Assembly: GCA_958299035.1 (NCBI GenBank)
Contig: CATQJL010000190.1
Span: 1 to 64,000, forward strand
Reading direction: 5' to 3'
Origin: Cylicocyclus nassatus
Lineage: Eukaryota; Nematoda; Chromadorea; Rhabditida; Strongylidae
DNA: 64,000 nt
The notes under the pieces are model-generated. The model ran no database searches. It was not told the origin of the DNA and was given only the letters and a program-made list of their open reading frames with translations. This document shows positions 51,901-63,500 of this stretch, in pieces. Position 1 is the first letter of the stretch; every line of letters begins with the position of its first letter. The position numbers and the translations under genes are program-made.

Positions 51901-52969
51901 GCCTACGAGTGCGTGTCAAGGCCTACGAGTGAGTGTCAAGGCCTACGAGTGCGTGTCAAGGCCTACGAGTGAGTGTCAAGGCCCACGAGTGCGTGTCAAG
52001 GCCTACGAATGAGTGTCAAGGCCTATGAATGCGTGTCAAGGCCTACGAGTGCGTGTCAAGGCCTACGAGTGCGTGTCAAGGCCTACAAATGCGTGTCAAG
52101 GCCCACGAATGCGTGTCAAGGCCTACGAATGCGTGTCAAGGCCCACGAGTGCGTGTCAAGGCCTACGAGTGAGTGTCAAGGCCCACGAGTGCGTGTCAAG
52201 GCCTACGAGTGCGTGTCAAGGCCTACGAGTGAGTGTCAATGCCCACGAGTGCGTATCGAGGCCTACAAATGCGTGTCAAGGCCCACGAGTGCGTGTCAAG
52301 GCCTACGAGTGAGTGTCAAGGCCCACGAGTGCGTGTCAAGGCCTACGAGTGCGTGTCAAGGCCTACGAGTGAGTGTCAAGGCCCACGAGTGCGTGTCAAG
52401 GCCTACAAATGCGTGTCAAGGCCCACGAGTGCGTGTCAAGGCCTACGAATGCGTGTCAAGGCCCACGAGTGCGTGTCAAGGCCTACGAGTGAGTGTCAAG
52501 GCCCACGAGTGCGTGTCAAGGCCTACGAGTGCGTGTCAAGGCCTACGAGTGAGTGTCAAGGCCCACGAGTGCGTGTCAAGGCCTACAAATGCGTGTCAAG
52601 GCCCACGAGTGCGTGTCACGGCCTACGAATGCGTGTCAAGGTAAGTGTCAAGGCCTATGAATGCGTGTCAAGGCCTACGAGTGCGTGTCAAGGCCTACGA
52701 ATGAGAGTCAAGGCCTACAAATGCGTGTCAAGGCCCACGAGTGCGTGCCAAGGCCTACGAATGCGTGTCAAGGCCCACGAGTGCGTGTCAAGGCCTACGA
52801 GTGAGTGTCAAGGCCCACGAGTGCGTGTCAAGGCCTACGAGTGCGTGTCAAGGCCTACGAGTGCGTGTCAAGGCCCACGAGTGAGTGTCAAGGCCCACGA
52901 GTGAGTGTCAAGGCCCACGAGTGAGTGTCAAGGCCCACGAGTGCGTGTCAAGGCCTACGAATAAGTGTC

Positions 52970-55900
52970 AAGGCCTACGAGTGCGTGTCAAGGTAAGTGT
53001 CAAGGCCTATGAATGCGTGTCAAGGCCTACGAGTGCGTGTCAAGGCCTACGAGTGCTTGTCAAGGCCTACGAGTGCGTGTCAAGGCCTACGAGTGCGTGT
53101 CAAGGCCTACGAGTGAGTGTCAAGGCCCACGAGTGCGTGTCAAGGCCTACGAGTGCGTGTCAAGGCCTACGAGTGCGTGTCAAGGCCCACGAGTGAGTGT
53201 CAAGGCCCACGAATGAGTGTCAAGGCCCACGAGTGCGTGTCAAGGCCTACGAATAAGTGTCAAGGCCCACGAATGAGTATCAAGGCCTACGAGTGCGTGT
53301 CAAGGCCTACGAGTGCGTGTCAAGGTAAGTGTCAAGGCCTATGAATGCGTGTCAAGGCCTACGAGTGAGTGTCAAGGCCCACGAGTGCGTGTCAAAGCCT
53401 ATGAATGCGTGTCAAGGCCTACGAGTGCGTGTCAAGGCCTACGAGTGCGTGTCAAGGCCTACGAGTGCGTGTCAAGGCCTACGAATGAGTGTCAAGGCCT
53501 ACGAATGAGTGTCAAGGCCTACGAGTGCGTGTCAAGGCCTACGAGTGAGTGTCAAGGCCCACGAGTGCGTGTCAAGGCCTATGAATGCGTGTCAAGGCCT
53601 ACGAGTGCGTGTCAAGGCCTACGAGTGCGTGTCAAGGCCTACGAATGCGTGTCAAGGCCTACGAGTGCGTGTCAAGGCCTACGAATGAGTGTCAAGGCCT
53701 ACGAGTGCGTGTCAAGGCCTACGAGTGCGTGTCAAGGCCTACGAATAAGTGTCAAGGCCTATGAATGCGTGTCAAGGCCTACGAGTGCGTGTCAAGGCCT
53801 ATGAATGCGTGTCAAGGCCTACGAGTGCGTGTCAAGGCCTACGAGTGCGTGTCAAGGCCTACGAGTGAGTGTCAAGGCCTACGAGTGCGTGTCAAGGCCT
53901 ACGAGTGAGTGTCAAGGCTCACGAGTGCGTGTCAAGGCCTACGAGTGCGTGTCAAGGCCTATGAATGCGTGTCAAGGCCTACGAATGAGTGTCAAGGCCT
54001 ACGAGTGAGTGTCAAGGCCCACGAGTGCGTGTCAAGGCCTACGAGTGCGTGTCAAGGCCTACGAGTGAGTGTCAATGCCCACGAGTGCGTGTCAAGGCCT
54101 ACAAATGCGTGTCAAGGCCCACGAGTGCGTGTCAAGGCCTACGAGTGAGTGTCAAGGCCCACGAGTGCGTGTCAAGGCCTACGAGTGCGTGTCAAGGCCT
54201 ACGAGTGAGTGTCAAGGCCCACGAGTGCGTGTCAAGGCCTACAAATGCGTGTCAAGGCCTACGAATGCGTGTCAAGGTAAGTGTCAAAGCCTATGAATGC
54301 GTGTCAAGGCCTACGAGTGCGTGTCAAGGTCTACGAATGAGAGTCAAGGCCTACAAATGCGTGTCAAGGCCCACGAGTGCGTGTCAAGGCCTACGAATGC
54401 GTGTCAAGGCCCACGAGTGCGTGTCAAGGCCTACGAGTGAGTGTCAAGGCCCACGAGTGCGTGTCAAGGCCTACGAGTGCGTGTCAAGGCCTACGAGTGC
54501 GTGTCAAGGCCCACGAGTGAGTGTCAAGGCCCACGAGTGAGTGTCAAGGCCCACGAGTGCGTGTCAAGGCCTACGAATAAGTGTCAAGGCCTACGAGTGC
54601 GTGTCAAGGTAAGTGTCAAGGCCTATGAATGCGTGTCAAGGCCTACGAGTGCGTGTCAAGGCCTACGAGTGCTTGTCAAGGCCTACGAGTGCGTGTCAAG
54701 GCCTACGAATAAGTGTCAAGGCCTATGAATGCGTGTCAAGGCCTACGAGTGCGTGTCAAGGCCTACGAATGCGTGTCAAGGCCTACGAGTGAGTGTCAAG
54801 GCCTACGAGTGCGTGTCAAGGCCTACGAATAAGTGTCAAGGCCTACGAGTGCGTGTCAAGGCCTACGAATGAGTGTCAAGGCCTACGAGTGCGTGTCAAG
54901 GCCTACGAGTGCGTGTCAAGGCCTACGAATAAGTGTCAAGGCCTATGAATGCGTGTCAAGGCCTACGAGTGCGTGTCAAGGCCTATGAATGCGTGTCAAG
55001 GCCTACGAGTGCGTGTCAAGGCCTACGAGTGCGTGTCAAGGCCTACGAGTGAGTGTCAAGGCCTACGAGTGCGTGTCAAGGCCTACGAGTGAGTGTCAAG
55101 GCTCACGAGTGCGTGTCAAGGCCTACGAGTGCGTGTCAAGGCCTATGAATGCGTGTCAAGGCCTACGAATGAGTGTCAAGGCCTATGAATGCGTGTCAAG
55201 GCCTACGAGTGCGTGTCAAGGCCTACGAGTGCGTGTCAAGGCCTACAAATGCGTGTCAAGGCCCACGAATGCGTGTCAAAGCCTACGAATGCGTGTCAAG
55301 GCCCACGAGTGCGTGTCAAGGCCTACGAGTGAGTGTCAAGGCCCACGAGTGCGTGTCAAGGCCTACGAGTGCGTGTCAAGGCCTACGAGTGAGTGTCAAT
55401 GCCCACGAGTGCGTGTCAAGGCCTACAAATGCGTGTCAAGGCCCACGAGTGCGTGTCAAGGCCTACGAGTGAGTGTCAAAGCCCACGAGTGCGTGTCAAG
55501 GCCTACGAGTGCGTGTCAAGGCCTACGAGTGAGTGTCAAGGCCCACGAGTGCGTGTCAAGGCCTACAAATGCGTGTCAAGGCCTACGAATGCGTGTCAAG
55601 GTAAGTGTCAAAGCCTATGAATGCGTGTCAAGGCCTACGAGTGCGTGTCAAGGTCTACGAATGAGAGTCAAGGCCTACAAATGCGTGTCAAGGCCCACGA
55701 GTGCGTGTCAAGGCCTACGAATGCGTGTCAAGGCCCACGAGTGCGTGTCAAGGCCTACGAGTGAGTGTCAAGGCCCACGAGTGCGTGTCAAGGCCTACGA
55801 GTGCGTGTCAAGGCCTACGAGTGCGTGTCAAGGCCCACGAGTGAGTGTCAAGGCCTACAAATGCGTGTCAAGGCCCACGAGTGCGTGTCAAGGCCTACGA

Positions 55901-58570
55901 GTGAGTGTCAATGCCCACGAGTGCGTGTCAAGGCCTACAAATGCGTGTCAAGGCCCACGAGTGCGTGTCAAGGCCTACGAGTGAGTGTCAAGGCCCACGA
56001 GTGCGTGTCAAGGCCTACGAGTGCGTGTCAAGGCCTACGAGTGAGTGTCAAGGCCCACGAGTGCGTGTCAAGGCCTACAAATGCGTGTCAAGGCCTACGA
56101 ATGCGTGTCAAGGTAAGTGTCAAAGCCTATGAATGCGTGTCAAGGCCTACGAGTGCGTGTCAAGGTCTACGAATGAGAGTCAAGGCCTACAAATGCGTGT
56201 CAAGGCCCACGAGTGCGTGTCAAGGCCTACGAATGCGTGTCAAGGCCCACGAGTGCGTGTCAAGGCCTACGAGTGAGTGTCAAGGCCCACGAGTGCGTGT
56301 CAAGGCCTACGAGTGCGTGTCAAGGCCTACGAGTGCGTGTCAAGGCCCACGAGTGAGTGTCAAGGCCCACGAGTGAGTGTCAAGGCCCACGAGTGCGTGT
56401 CAAGGCCTACGAATAAGTGTCAAGGCCTACGAGTGCGTGTCAAGGTAAGTGTCAAGGCCTATGAATGCGTGTCAAGGCCTACGAGTGCGTGTCAAGGCCT
56501 ACGAGTGCTTGTCAAGGCCTACGAGTGCGTGTCAAGGCCTACGAATAAGTGTCAAGGCCTATGAATGCGTGTCAAGGCCTACGAGTGCGTGTCAAGGCCT
56601 ACGAATGCGTGTCAAGGCCTACGAGTGAGTGTCAAGGCCTACGAGTGCGTGTCAAGGCCTACGAATAAGTGTCAAGGCCTACGAGTGCGTGTCAAGGCCT
56701 ACGAATGAGTGTCAAGGCCTACGAGTGCGTGTCAAGGCCTACGAGTGCGTGTCAAGGCCTACGAATAAGTGTCAAGGCCTATGAATGCGTGTCAAGGCCT
56801 ACGAGTGCGTGTCAAGGCCTATGAATGCGTGTCAAGGCCTACGAGTGCGTGTCAAGGCCTACGAGTGCGTGTCAAGGCCTACGAGTGAGTGTCAAGGCCT
56901 ACGAGTGCGTGTCAAGGCCTACGAGTGAGTGTCAAGGCTCACGAGTGCGTGTCAAGGCCTACGAGTGCGTGTCAAGGCCTATGAATGCGTGTCAAGGCCT
57001 ACGAATGAGTGTCAAGGCCTATGAATGCGTGTCAAGGCCTACGAGTGCGTGTCAAGGCCTACGAGTGCGTGTCAAGGCCTACAAATGCGTGTCAAGGCCC
57101 ACGAATGCGTGTCAAAGCCTACGAATGCGTGTCAAGGCCCACGAGTGCGTGTCAAGGCCTACGAGTGAGTGTCAAGGCCCACGAGTGCGTGTCAAGGCCT
57201 ACGAGTGCGTGTCAAGGCCTACGAGTGAGTGTCAATGCCCACGAGTGCGTGTCAAGGCCTACAAATGCGTGTCAAGGCCCACGAGTGCGTGTCAAGGCCT
57301 ACGAGTGAGTGTCAAAGCCCACGAGTGCGTGTCAAGGCCTACGAGTGCGTGTCAAGGCCTACGAGTGAGTGTCAAGGCCCACGAGTGCGTGTCAAGGCCT
57401 ACAAATGCGTGTCAAGGCCTACGAATGCGTGTCAAGGTAAGTGTCAAAGCCTATGAATGCGTGTCAAGGCCTACGAGTGCGTGTCAAGGTCTACGAATGA
57501 GAGTCAAGGCCTACAAATGCGTGTCAAGGCCCACGAGTGCGTGTCAAGGCCTACGAATGCGTGTCAAGGCCCACGAGTGCGTGTCAAGGCCTACGAGTGA
57601 GTGTCAAGGCCCACGAGTGCGTGTCAAGGCCTACGAGTGCGTGTCAAGGCCTACGAGTGCGTGTCAAGGCCCACGAGTGAGTGTCAAGGCCCACGAGTGA
57701 GTGTCAAGGCCCACGAGTGCGTGTCAAGGCCTACGAATAAGTGTCAAGGCCTACGAGTGCGTGTCAAGGTAAGTGTCAAGGCCTATGAATGCGTGTCAAG
57801 GCCTACGAGTGCGTGTCAAGGCCTACGAGTGCTTGTCAAGGCCTACGAGTGCGTGTCAAGGCCTACGAATAAGTGTCAAGGCCTATGAATGCGTGTCAAG
57901 GCCTACGAGTGCGTGTCAAGGCCTACGAATGCGTGTCAAGGCCTACGAGTGAGTGTCAAGGCCTACGAGTGCGTGTCAAGGCCTACGAATAAGTGTCAAG
58001 GCCTACGAGTGCGTGTCAAGGTAAGTGTCAAGGCCTATGAATGCGTGTCAAGGCCTACGAGTGCGTGTCAAGGCCTACGAGTGCTTGTCAAGGCCTACGA
58101 GTGCGTGTCAAGGCCTACGAGTGCGTGTCAAGGCCTACGAGTGAGTGTCAAGGCCCACGAGTGCGTGTCAAGGCCTACGAGTGCGTGTCAAGGCCTACGA
58201 GTGCGTGTCAAGGCCCACGAGTGAGTGTCAAGGCCCACGAATGAGTGTCAAGGCCCACGAGTGCGTGTCAAGGCCTACGAATAAGTGTCAAGGCCCACGA
58301 ATGAGTATCAAGGCCTACGAGTGCGTGTCAAGGCCTACGAGTGCGTGTCAAGGTAAGTGTCAAGGCCTATGAATGCGTGTCAAGGCCTACGAGTGAGTGT
58401 CAAGGCCCACGAGTGCGTGTCAAAGCCTATGAATGCGTGTCAAGGCCTACGAGTGCGTGTCAAGGCCTACGAGTGCGTGTCAAGGCCTACGAGTGCGTGT
58501 CAAGGCCTACGAATGAGTGTCAAGGCCTACGAATGAGTGTCAAGGCCTACGAGTGCGTGTCAAGGCCTAC
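52970..58570 (+). repeat. Dispersed 0.57-kb block pair, offset 5,028 bp
   Basis: About 52,970-53,545 recurs at 57,998-58,573. Each includes GTGCTTGTC, CCCACGAATGAGTATC, a pair of 12-bp units about 330 bp apart and GTCAAAGCCTATG (53,394 and 58,422). The 1,836-bp tandem pair lies between the two copies, so the flanking block was probably duplicated with it or earlier. Confidence 0.65.
54039..57690 (+). repeat. Tandem duplication, period 1,836 bp
   Basis: About 54,039-55,854 matches 55,875-57,690 with no difference noticed. Shared features are CAATGCCC, GTCAAAGCC after the 12-bp unit (54,285, 55,609, 56,122 and 57,445), GAGAGTCAAGG, GTGCTTGTC and GGCTCACG (55,102 and 56,938). The copies nearly abut. 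Confidence 0.78.
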
Positions 58571-58919
58571 GAGTGCGTGTCAAGGCCTACGAGTGCGTGT
58601 CAAGGCCTACAAATGCGTGTCAAGGCCCACGAGTGCGTGTCAAGGCCTACGAGTGAGTGTCAAGGCCCACGAGTGCGTGTCAAGGCCTACGAGTGCGTGT
58701 CAAGGCCCACGAGTGAGTGTCAAGGCCCACGAGTGCGTGTCAAGGCCTACGAATAAGTGTCAAGGCCTACGAGTGCGTGTCAAGGTAAGTGTCAAGGCCT
58801 ATGAATGCGTGTCAAGGCCTACGAGTGCGTGTCAAGGCCTACGAGTGCGTGTCAAGGCCTACGAATGCGTGTCAAGGCCTACGAGTGCGTGTCAAGGCCT
58901 ACGAATGAGTGTCAAGGCC

Positions 58920-60560
58920 TACGAGTGCGTGTCAAGGCCTACGAGTGCGTGTCAAGGCCTACGAATAAGTGTCAAGGCCTATGAATGCGTGTCAAGGCCT
59001 ACGAGTGCGTGTCAAGGCCTATGAATGCGTGTCAAGGCCTACGAGTGCGTGTCAAGGCCTACGAGTGCGTGTCAAGGCCTACGAGTGAGTGTCAAGGCCT
59101 ACGAGTGCGTGTCAAGGCCTACGAGTGAGTGTCAAGGCTCACGAGTGCGTGTCAAGGCCTACGAGTGCGTGTCAAGGCCTATGAATGCGTGTCAAGGCCT
59201 ACGAATGAGTGTCAAGGCCTATGAATGCGTGTCAAGGCCTACGAGTGCGTGTCAAGGCCTACGAGTGCGTGTCAAGGCCTACAAATGCGTGTCAAGGCCC
59301 ACGAATGCGTGTCAAAGCCTACGAATGCGTGTCAAGGCCCACGAGTGCGTGTCAAGGCCTACGAGTGAGTGTCAAGGCCCACGAGTGCGTGTCAAGGCCT
59401 ACGAGTGCGTGTCAAGGCCTACGAGTGAGTGTCAATGCCCACGAGTGCGTGTCAAGGCCTACAAATGCGTGTCAAGGCCCACGAGTGCGTGTCAAGGCCT
59501 ACGAGTGAGTGTCAAGGCCCACGAGTGCGTGTCAAGGCCTACGAGTGCGTGTCAAGGCCCACGAGTGAGTGTCAAGGCCCACGAGTGCGTGTCAAGGCCT
59601 ACGAATAAGTGTCAAGGCCTACGAGTGCGTGTCAAGGTAAGTGTCAAGGCCTATGAATGCGTGTCAAGGCCTACGAGTGCGTGTCAAGGCCTACGAGTGC
59701 TTGTCAAGGCCTACAAATGCGTGTCAAGGCCCACGAGTGCGTGTCAAGGCCTACGAGTGAGTGTCAAGGCCCACGAGTGCGTGTCAAGGCCTATGAATGC
59801 GTGTCAAGGCCTACGAGTGCGTGTCAAGGCCTACGAGTGCGTGTCAAGGCCTACGAATGCGTGTCAAGGCCTACGAGTGCGTGTCAAGGCCTACGAATGA
59901 GTGTCAAGGCCTACGAGTGCGTGTCAAGGCCTACGAGTGCGTGTCAAGGCCTACGAATAAGTGTCAAGGCCTATGAATGCGTGTCAAGGCCTACGAGTGC
60001 GTGTCAAGGCCCACGAGTGAGTGTCAAGGCCCACGAGTGCGTGTCAAGGCCTATGAATGCGTGTCAAGGCCTACGAGTGCGTGTCAAGGCCTACGAGTGC
60101 GTGTCAAGGCCTACGAGTGAGTGTCAAGGCCTACGAGTGCGTGTCAAGGCCTACGAGTGAGTGTCAAGGCTCACGAGTGCGTGTCAAGGCCTACGAGTGC
60201 GTGTCAAGGCCTATGAATGCGTGTCAAGGCCTACGAATGAGTGTCAAGGCCTATGAATGCGTGTCAAGGCCTACGAGTGCGTGTCAAGGCCTACGAGTGC
60301 GTGTCAAGGCCTACAAATGCGTGTCAAGGCCCACGAATGCGTGTCAAAGCCTACGAATGCGTGTCAAGGCCCACGAGTGCGTGTCAAGGCCTACGAGTGA
60401 GTGTCAAGGCCCACGAGTGCGTGTCAAGGCCTACGAGTGCGTGTCAAGGCCTACGAGTGAGTGTCAATGCCCACGAGTGCGTGTCAAGGCCTACAAATGC
60501 GTGTCAAGGCCCACGAGTGCGTGTCAAGGCCTACGAGTGAGTGTCAAGGCCCACGAGTGC
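58920..60560 (+). repeat. Block pair, period 1,032 bp, related to 56.7-57.3 kb
   Basis: About 59,025-59,560 matches 60,057-60,592, and both match 56,825-57,300 (offset 2,200). The shared run goes through GGCTCACG, TACAAATG, GTCAAAGCC and CAATGCCC. Another copy of part of this block, at about 59,270-60,000, lies at 62,498-63,228 (offset 3,228). Confidence 0.65.
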
Positions 60561-63500
60561 GTGTCAAGGCCTACGCGTGCGTGTCAAGGCCTACGAGTGA
60601 GTGTCAAGGCCCACGAGTGCGTGTCAAGGCCTACAAATGCGTGTCAAGGCCTACGAATGCGTGTCAAGGTAAGTGTCAAAGCCTATGAATGCGTGTCAAG
60701 GCCTACGAGTGCGTGTCAAGGTCTACGAATGAGAGTCAAGGCCTACAAATGCGTGTCAAGGCCCACGAGTGCGTGTCAAGGCCTACGAATGCGTGTCAAG
60801 GCCCACGAGTGCGTGTCAAGGCCTACGAGTGAGTGTCAAGGCCCACGAGTGCGTGTCAAGGCCTACGAGTGCGTGTCAAGGCCTACGAGTGCGTGTCAAG
60901 GCCCACGAGTGAGTGTCAAGGCCCACGAGTGAGTGTCAAGGCCCACGAGTGCGTGTCAAGGCCTACGAATAAGTGTCAAGGCCTACGAGTGCGTGTCAAG
61001 GTAAGTGTCAAGGCCTATGAATGCGTGTCAAGGCCTACGAGTGCGTGTCAAGGCCTACGAGTGCTTGTCAAGGCCTACGAGTGCGTGTCAAGGCCTACGA
61101 ATAAGTGTCAAGGCCTATGAATGCGTGTCAAGGCCTACGAGTGCGTGTCAAGGCCTACGAATGCGTGTCAAGGCCTACGAGTGCGTGTCAAGGCCTACGA
61201 GTGCGTGTCAAGGCCTACGAGTGAGTGTCAAGGCCTACGAGTGCGTGTCAAGGCCTACGAGTGAGTGTCAAGGCCCACGAGTGCGTGTCAAGGCCTACGA
61301 GTGCGTGTCAAGGCCTATGAATGCGTGTCAAGGCCTACGAATGAGTGTCAAGGCCTATGAATGCGTGTCAAGGCCTACGAGTGCGTGTCAAGGCCTACGA
61401 GTGCGTGTCAAGGCCTACAAATGCGTGTCAAGGCCCACGAATGCGTGTCAAGGCCTACGAATGCGTGTCAAGGCCCACGAGTGCGTGTCAAGGCCTACGA
61501 GTGAGTGTCAAGGCCCACGAGTGCGTGTCAAGGCCTACGAGTGCGTGTCAAGGCCTACGAGTGAGTGTCAATGCCCACGAGTGCGTGTCAAGGCCTACAA
61601 ATGCGTGTCAAGGCCCACGAGTGCGTGTCAAGGCCTACGAGTGAGTGTCAAGGCCCACGAGTGCGTGTCAAGGCCTACGAGTGCGTGTCAAGGCCTACGA
61701 GTGAGTGTCAAGGCCCACGAGTGCGTGTCAAGGCCTACAAATGCGTGTCAAGGCCCACGAGTGCGTGTCAAGGCCTACGAATGCGTGTCAAGGCCCACGA
61801 GTGCGTGTCAAGGCCTACGAGTGAGTGTCAAGGCCCACGAGTGCGTGTCAAGGCCTACGAGTGCGTGTCAAGGCCTACGAGTGCGTGTCAAGGCCTACGA
61901 GTGAGTGTCAATGCCCACGAGTGCGTGTCAAGGCCTACAAATGCGTGTCAAGGCCCACGAGTGCGTGTCAAGGCCTACGAGTGAGTGTCAAGGCCCACGA
62001 GTGCGTGTCAAGGCCTACGAGTGCGTGTCAAGGCCTACGAGTGAGTGTCAAGGCCCACGAGTGCGTGTCAAGGCCTACAAATGCGTGTCAAGGCCCACGA
62101 GTGCGTGTCAAGGCCTACGAATGCGTGTCAAGGCCCACGAGTGCGTGTCAAGGCCTACGAGTGAGTGTCAAGGCCCACGAGTGCGTGTCAAGGCCTACGA
62201 GTGCGTGTCAAGGCCTACGAGTGAGTGTCAAGGCCCACGAGTGCGTGTCAAGGCCTACAAATGCGTGTCAAGGCCCACGAGTGCGTGTCAAGGCCTACGA
62301 ATGCGTGTCAAGGTAAGTGTCAAGGCCTATGAATGCGTGTCAAGGCCTACGAGTGCGTGTCAAGGTCTACGAATGAGAGTCAAGGCCTACAAATGCGTGT
62401 CAAGGCCCACGAGTGCGTGTCAAGGCCTACGAATGCGTGTCAAGGCCCACGAGTGCGTGTCAAGGCCTACGAGTGCGTGTCAAGGCCTACGAGTGCGTGT
62501 CAAGGCCTACAAATGCGTGTCAAGGCCCACGAATGCGTGTCAAAGCCTACGAATGCGTGTCAAGGCCCACGAGTGCGTGTCAAGGCCTACGAGTGAGTGT
62601 CAAGGCCCACGAGTGCGTGTCAAGGCCTACGAGTGCGTGTCAAGGCCTACGAGTGAGTGTCAATGCCCACGAGTGCGTGTCAAGGCCTACAAATGCGTGT
62701 CAAGGCCCACGAGTGCGTGTCAAGGCCTACGAGTGAGTGTCAAGGCCCACGAGTGCGTGTCAAGGCCTACGAGTGCGTGTCAAGGCCCACGAGTGAGTGT
62801 CAAGGCCCACGAGTGCGTGTCAAGGCCTACGAATAAGTGTCAAGGCCTACGAGTGCGTGTCAAGGTAAGTGTCAAGGCCTATGAATGCGTGTCAAGGCCT
62901 ACGAGTGCGTGTCAAGGCCTACGAGTGCTTGTCAAGGCCTACAAATGCGTGTCAAGGCCCACGAGTGCGTGTCAAGGCCTACGAGTGAGTGTCAAGGCCC
63001 ACGAGTGCGTGTCAAGGCCTATGAATGCGTGTCAAGGCCTACGAGTGCGTGTCAAGGCCTACGAGTGCGTGTCAAGGCCTACGAATGCGTGTCAAGGCCT
63101 ACGAGTGCGTGTCAAGGCCTACGAATGAGTGTCAAGGCCTACGAGTGCGTGTCAAGGCCTACGAGTGCGTGTCAAGGCCTACGAATAAGTGTCAAGGCCT
63201 ATGAATGCGTGTCAAGGCCTACGAGTGCGTGTCAAGGCCTATGAATGCGTGTCAAGGCCTATGAGTGCGTGTCAAGGCCTACGAGTGCGTGTCAAGGCCT
63301 ACGAGTGAGTGTCAAGGCCTACGAGTGCGTGTCAAGGCCTACGAGTGAGTGTCAAGGCTCACGAGTGCGTGTCAAGGCCTACGAGTGCGTGTCAAGGCCT
63401 ATGAATGCGTGTCAAGGCCTACGAATGAGTGTCAAGGCCTATGAATTCGTGTCAAGGCCTACGAGTGCGTGTCAAGGCCTACGAGTGCGTGTCAAGGCCT

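Larger units (their letters stand above)
50380..62480 (+). repeat. Long-range block pair, offset 11,108 bp
   Basis: About 50,400-51,120 matches 61,508-62,228 at offset 11,108, with CAATGCCC near 50,461/61,569 and 50,801/61,909. A GTGCGCGTC change near 50,616 is private to the first copy. A separate stretch, about 49,213-49,780, matches 61,905-62,472 at offset 12,692, including the 12-bp unit and GGTCTACGAATGAGAGTC. These are the widest-spaced close matches I found. Confidence 0.6.
988..62880 (+). repeat. Recurrent 12-bp deleted unit carrying AAG|GTAAGT (about 65 copies)
   Basis: The unit GTGTCAAGGTAA (first copy 988-999) is the GAATAA variant of the 20-mer lacking 8 bp, CCTACGAA, at unit positions 10-17. 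With the next unit it reads AAGGTAAGT, a perfect match to the eukaryotic 5' splice-site consensus. GTAAGT starts near 996, 3385, 4255, 6364, 7214, 7945, 8795, 11145, 14115, 15746, 18096, 18687, 19298, 20110, 21160, 21851, 22621, 23312, 25680, 26590, 28181, 29131, 29703, 30353, 31263, 31655, 32326, 32718, 33649, 34639, 35011, 35941, 37211, 38042, 39507, 40059, 41009, 42279, 43109, 44435, 46161, 48115, 49621, 49914, 51266, 51377, 51709, 52641, 52994, 53325, 54277, 54609, 55601, 56114, 56446, 57437, 57770, 58021, 58354, 58785, 59637, 60669, 61002, 62313 and 62865. It almost always sits just before a TATGAATGCG unit, so it marks block starts. Use as a splice site is unsupported. Confidence 0.88.

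Noticed and set aside
61905..63128. Longest open frame (407 codons) and the hundreds of similar plus-strand frames as protein-coding genes
   Set aside because: They overlap in all three plus frames, encode the same cyclic 20-residue peptide, start and stop wherever a unit variant makes ATG or a stop, and have no promoter, translation-start context or non-repeat domain. They follow from a stop-free 20-bp unit.
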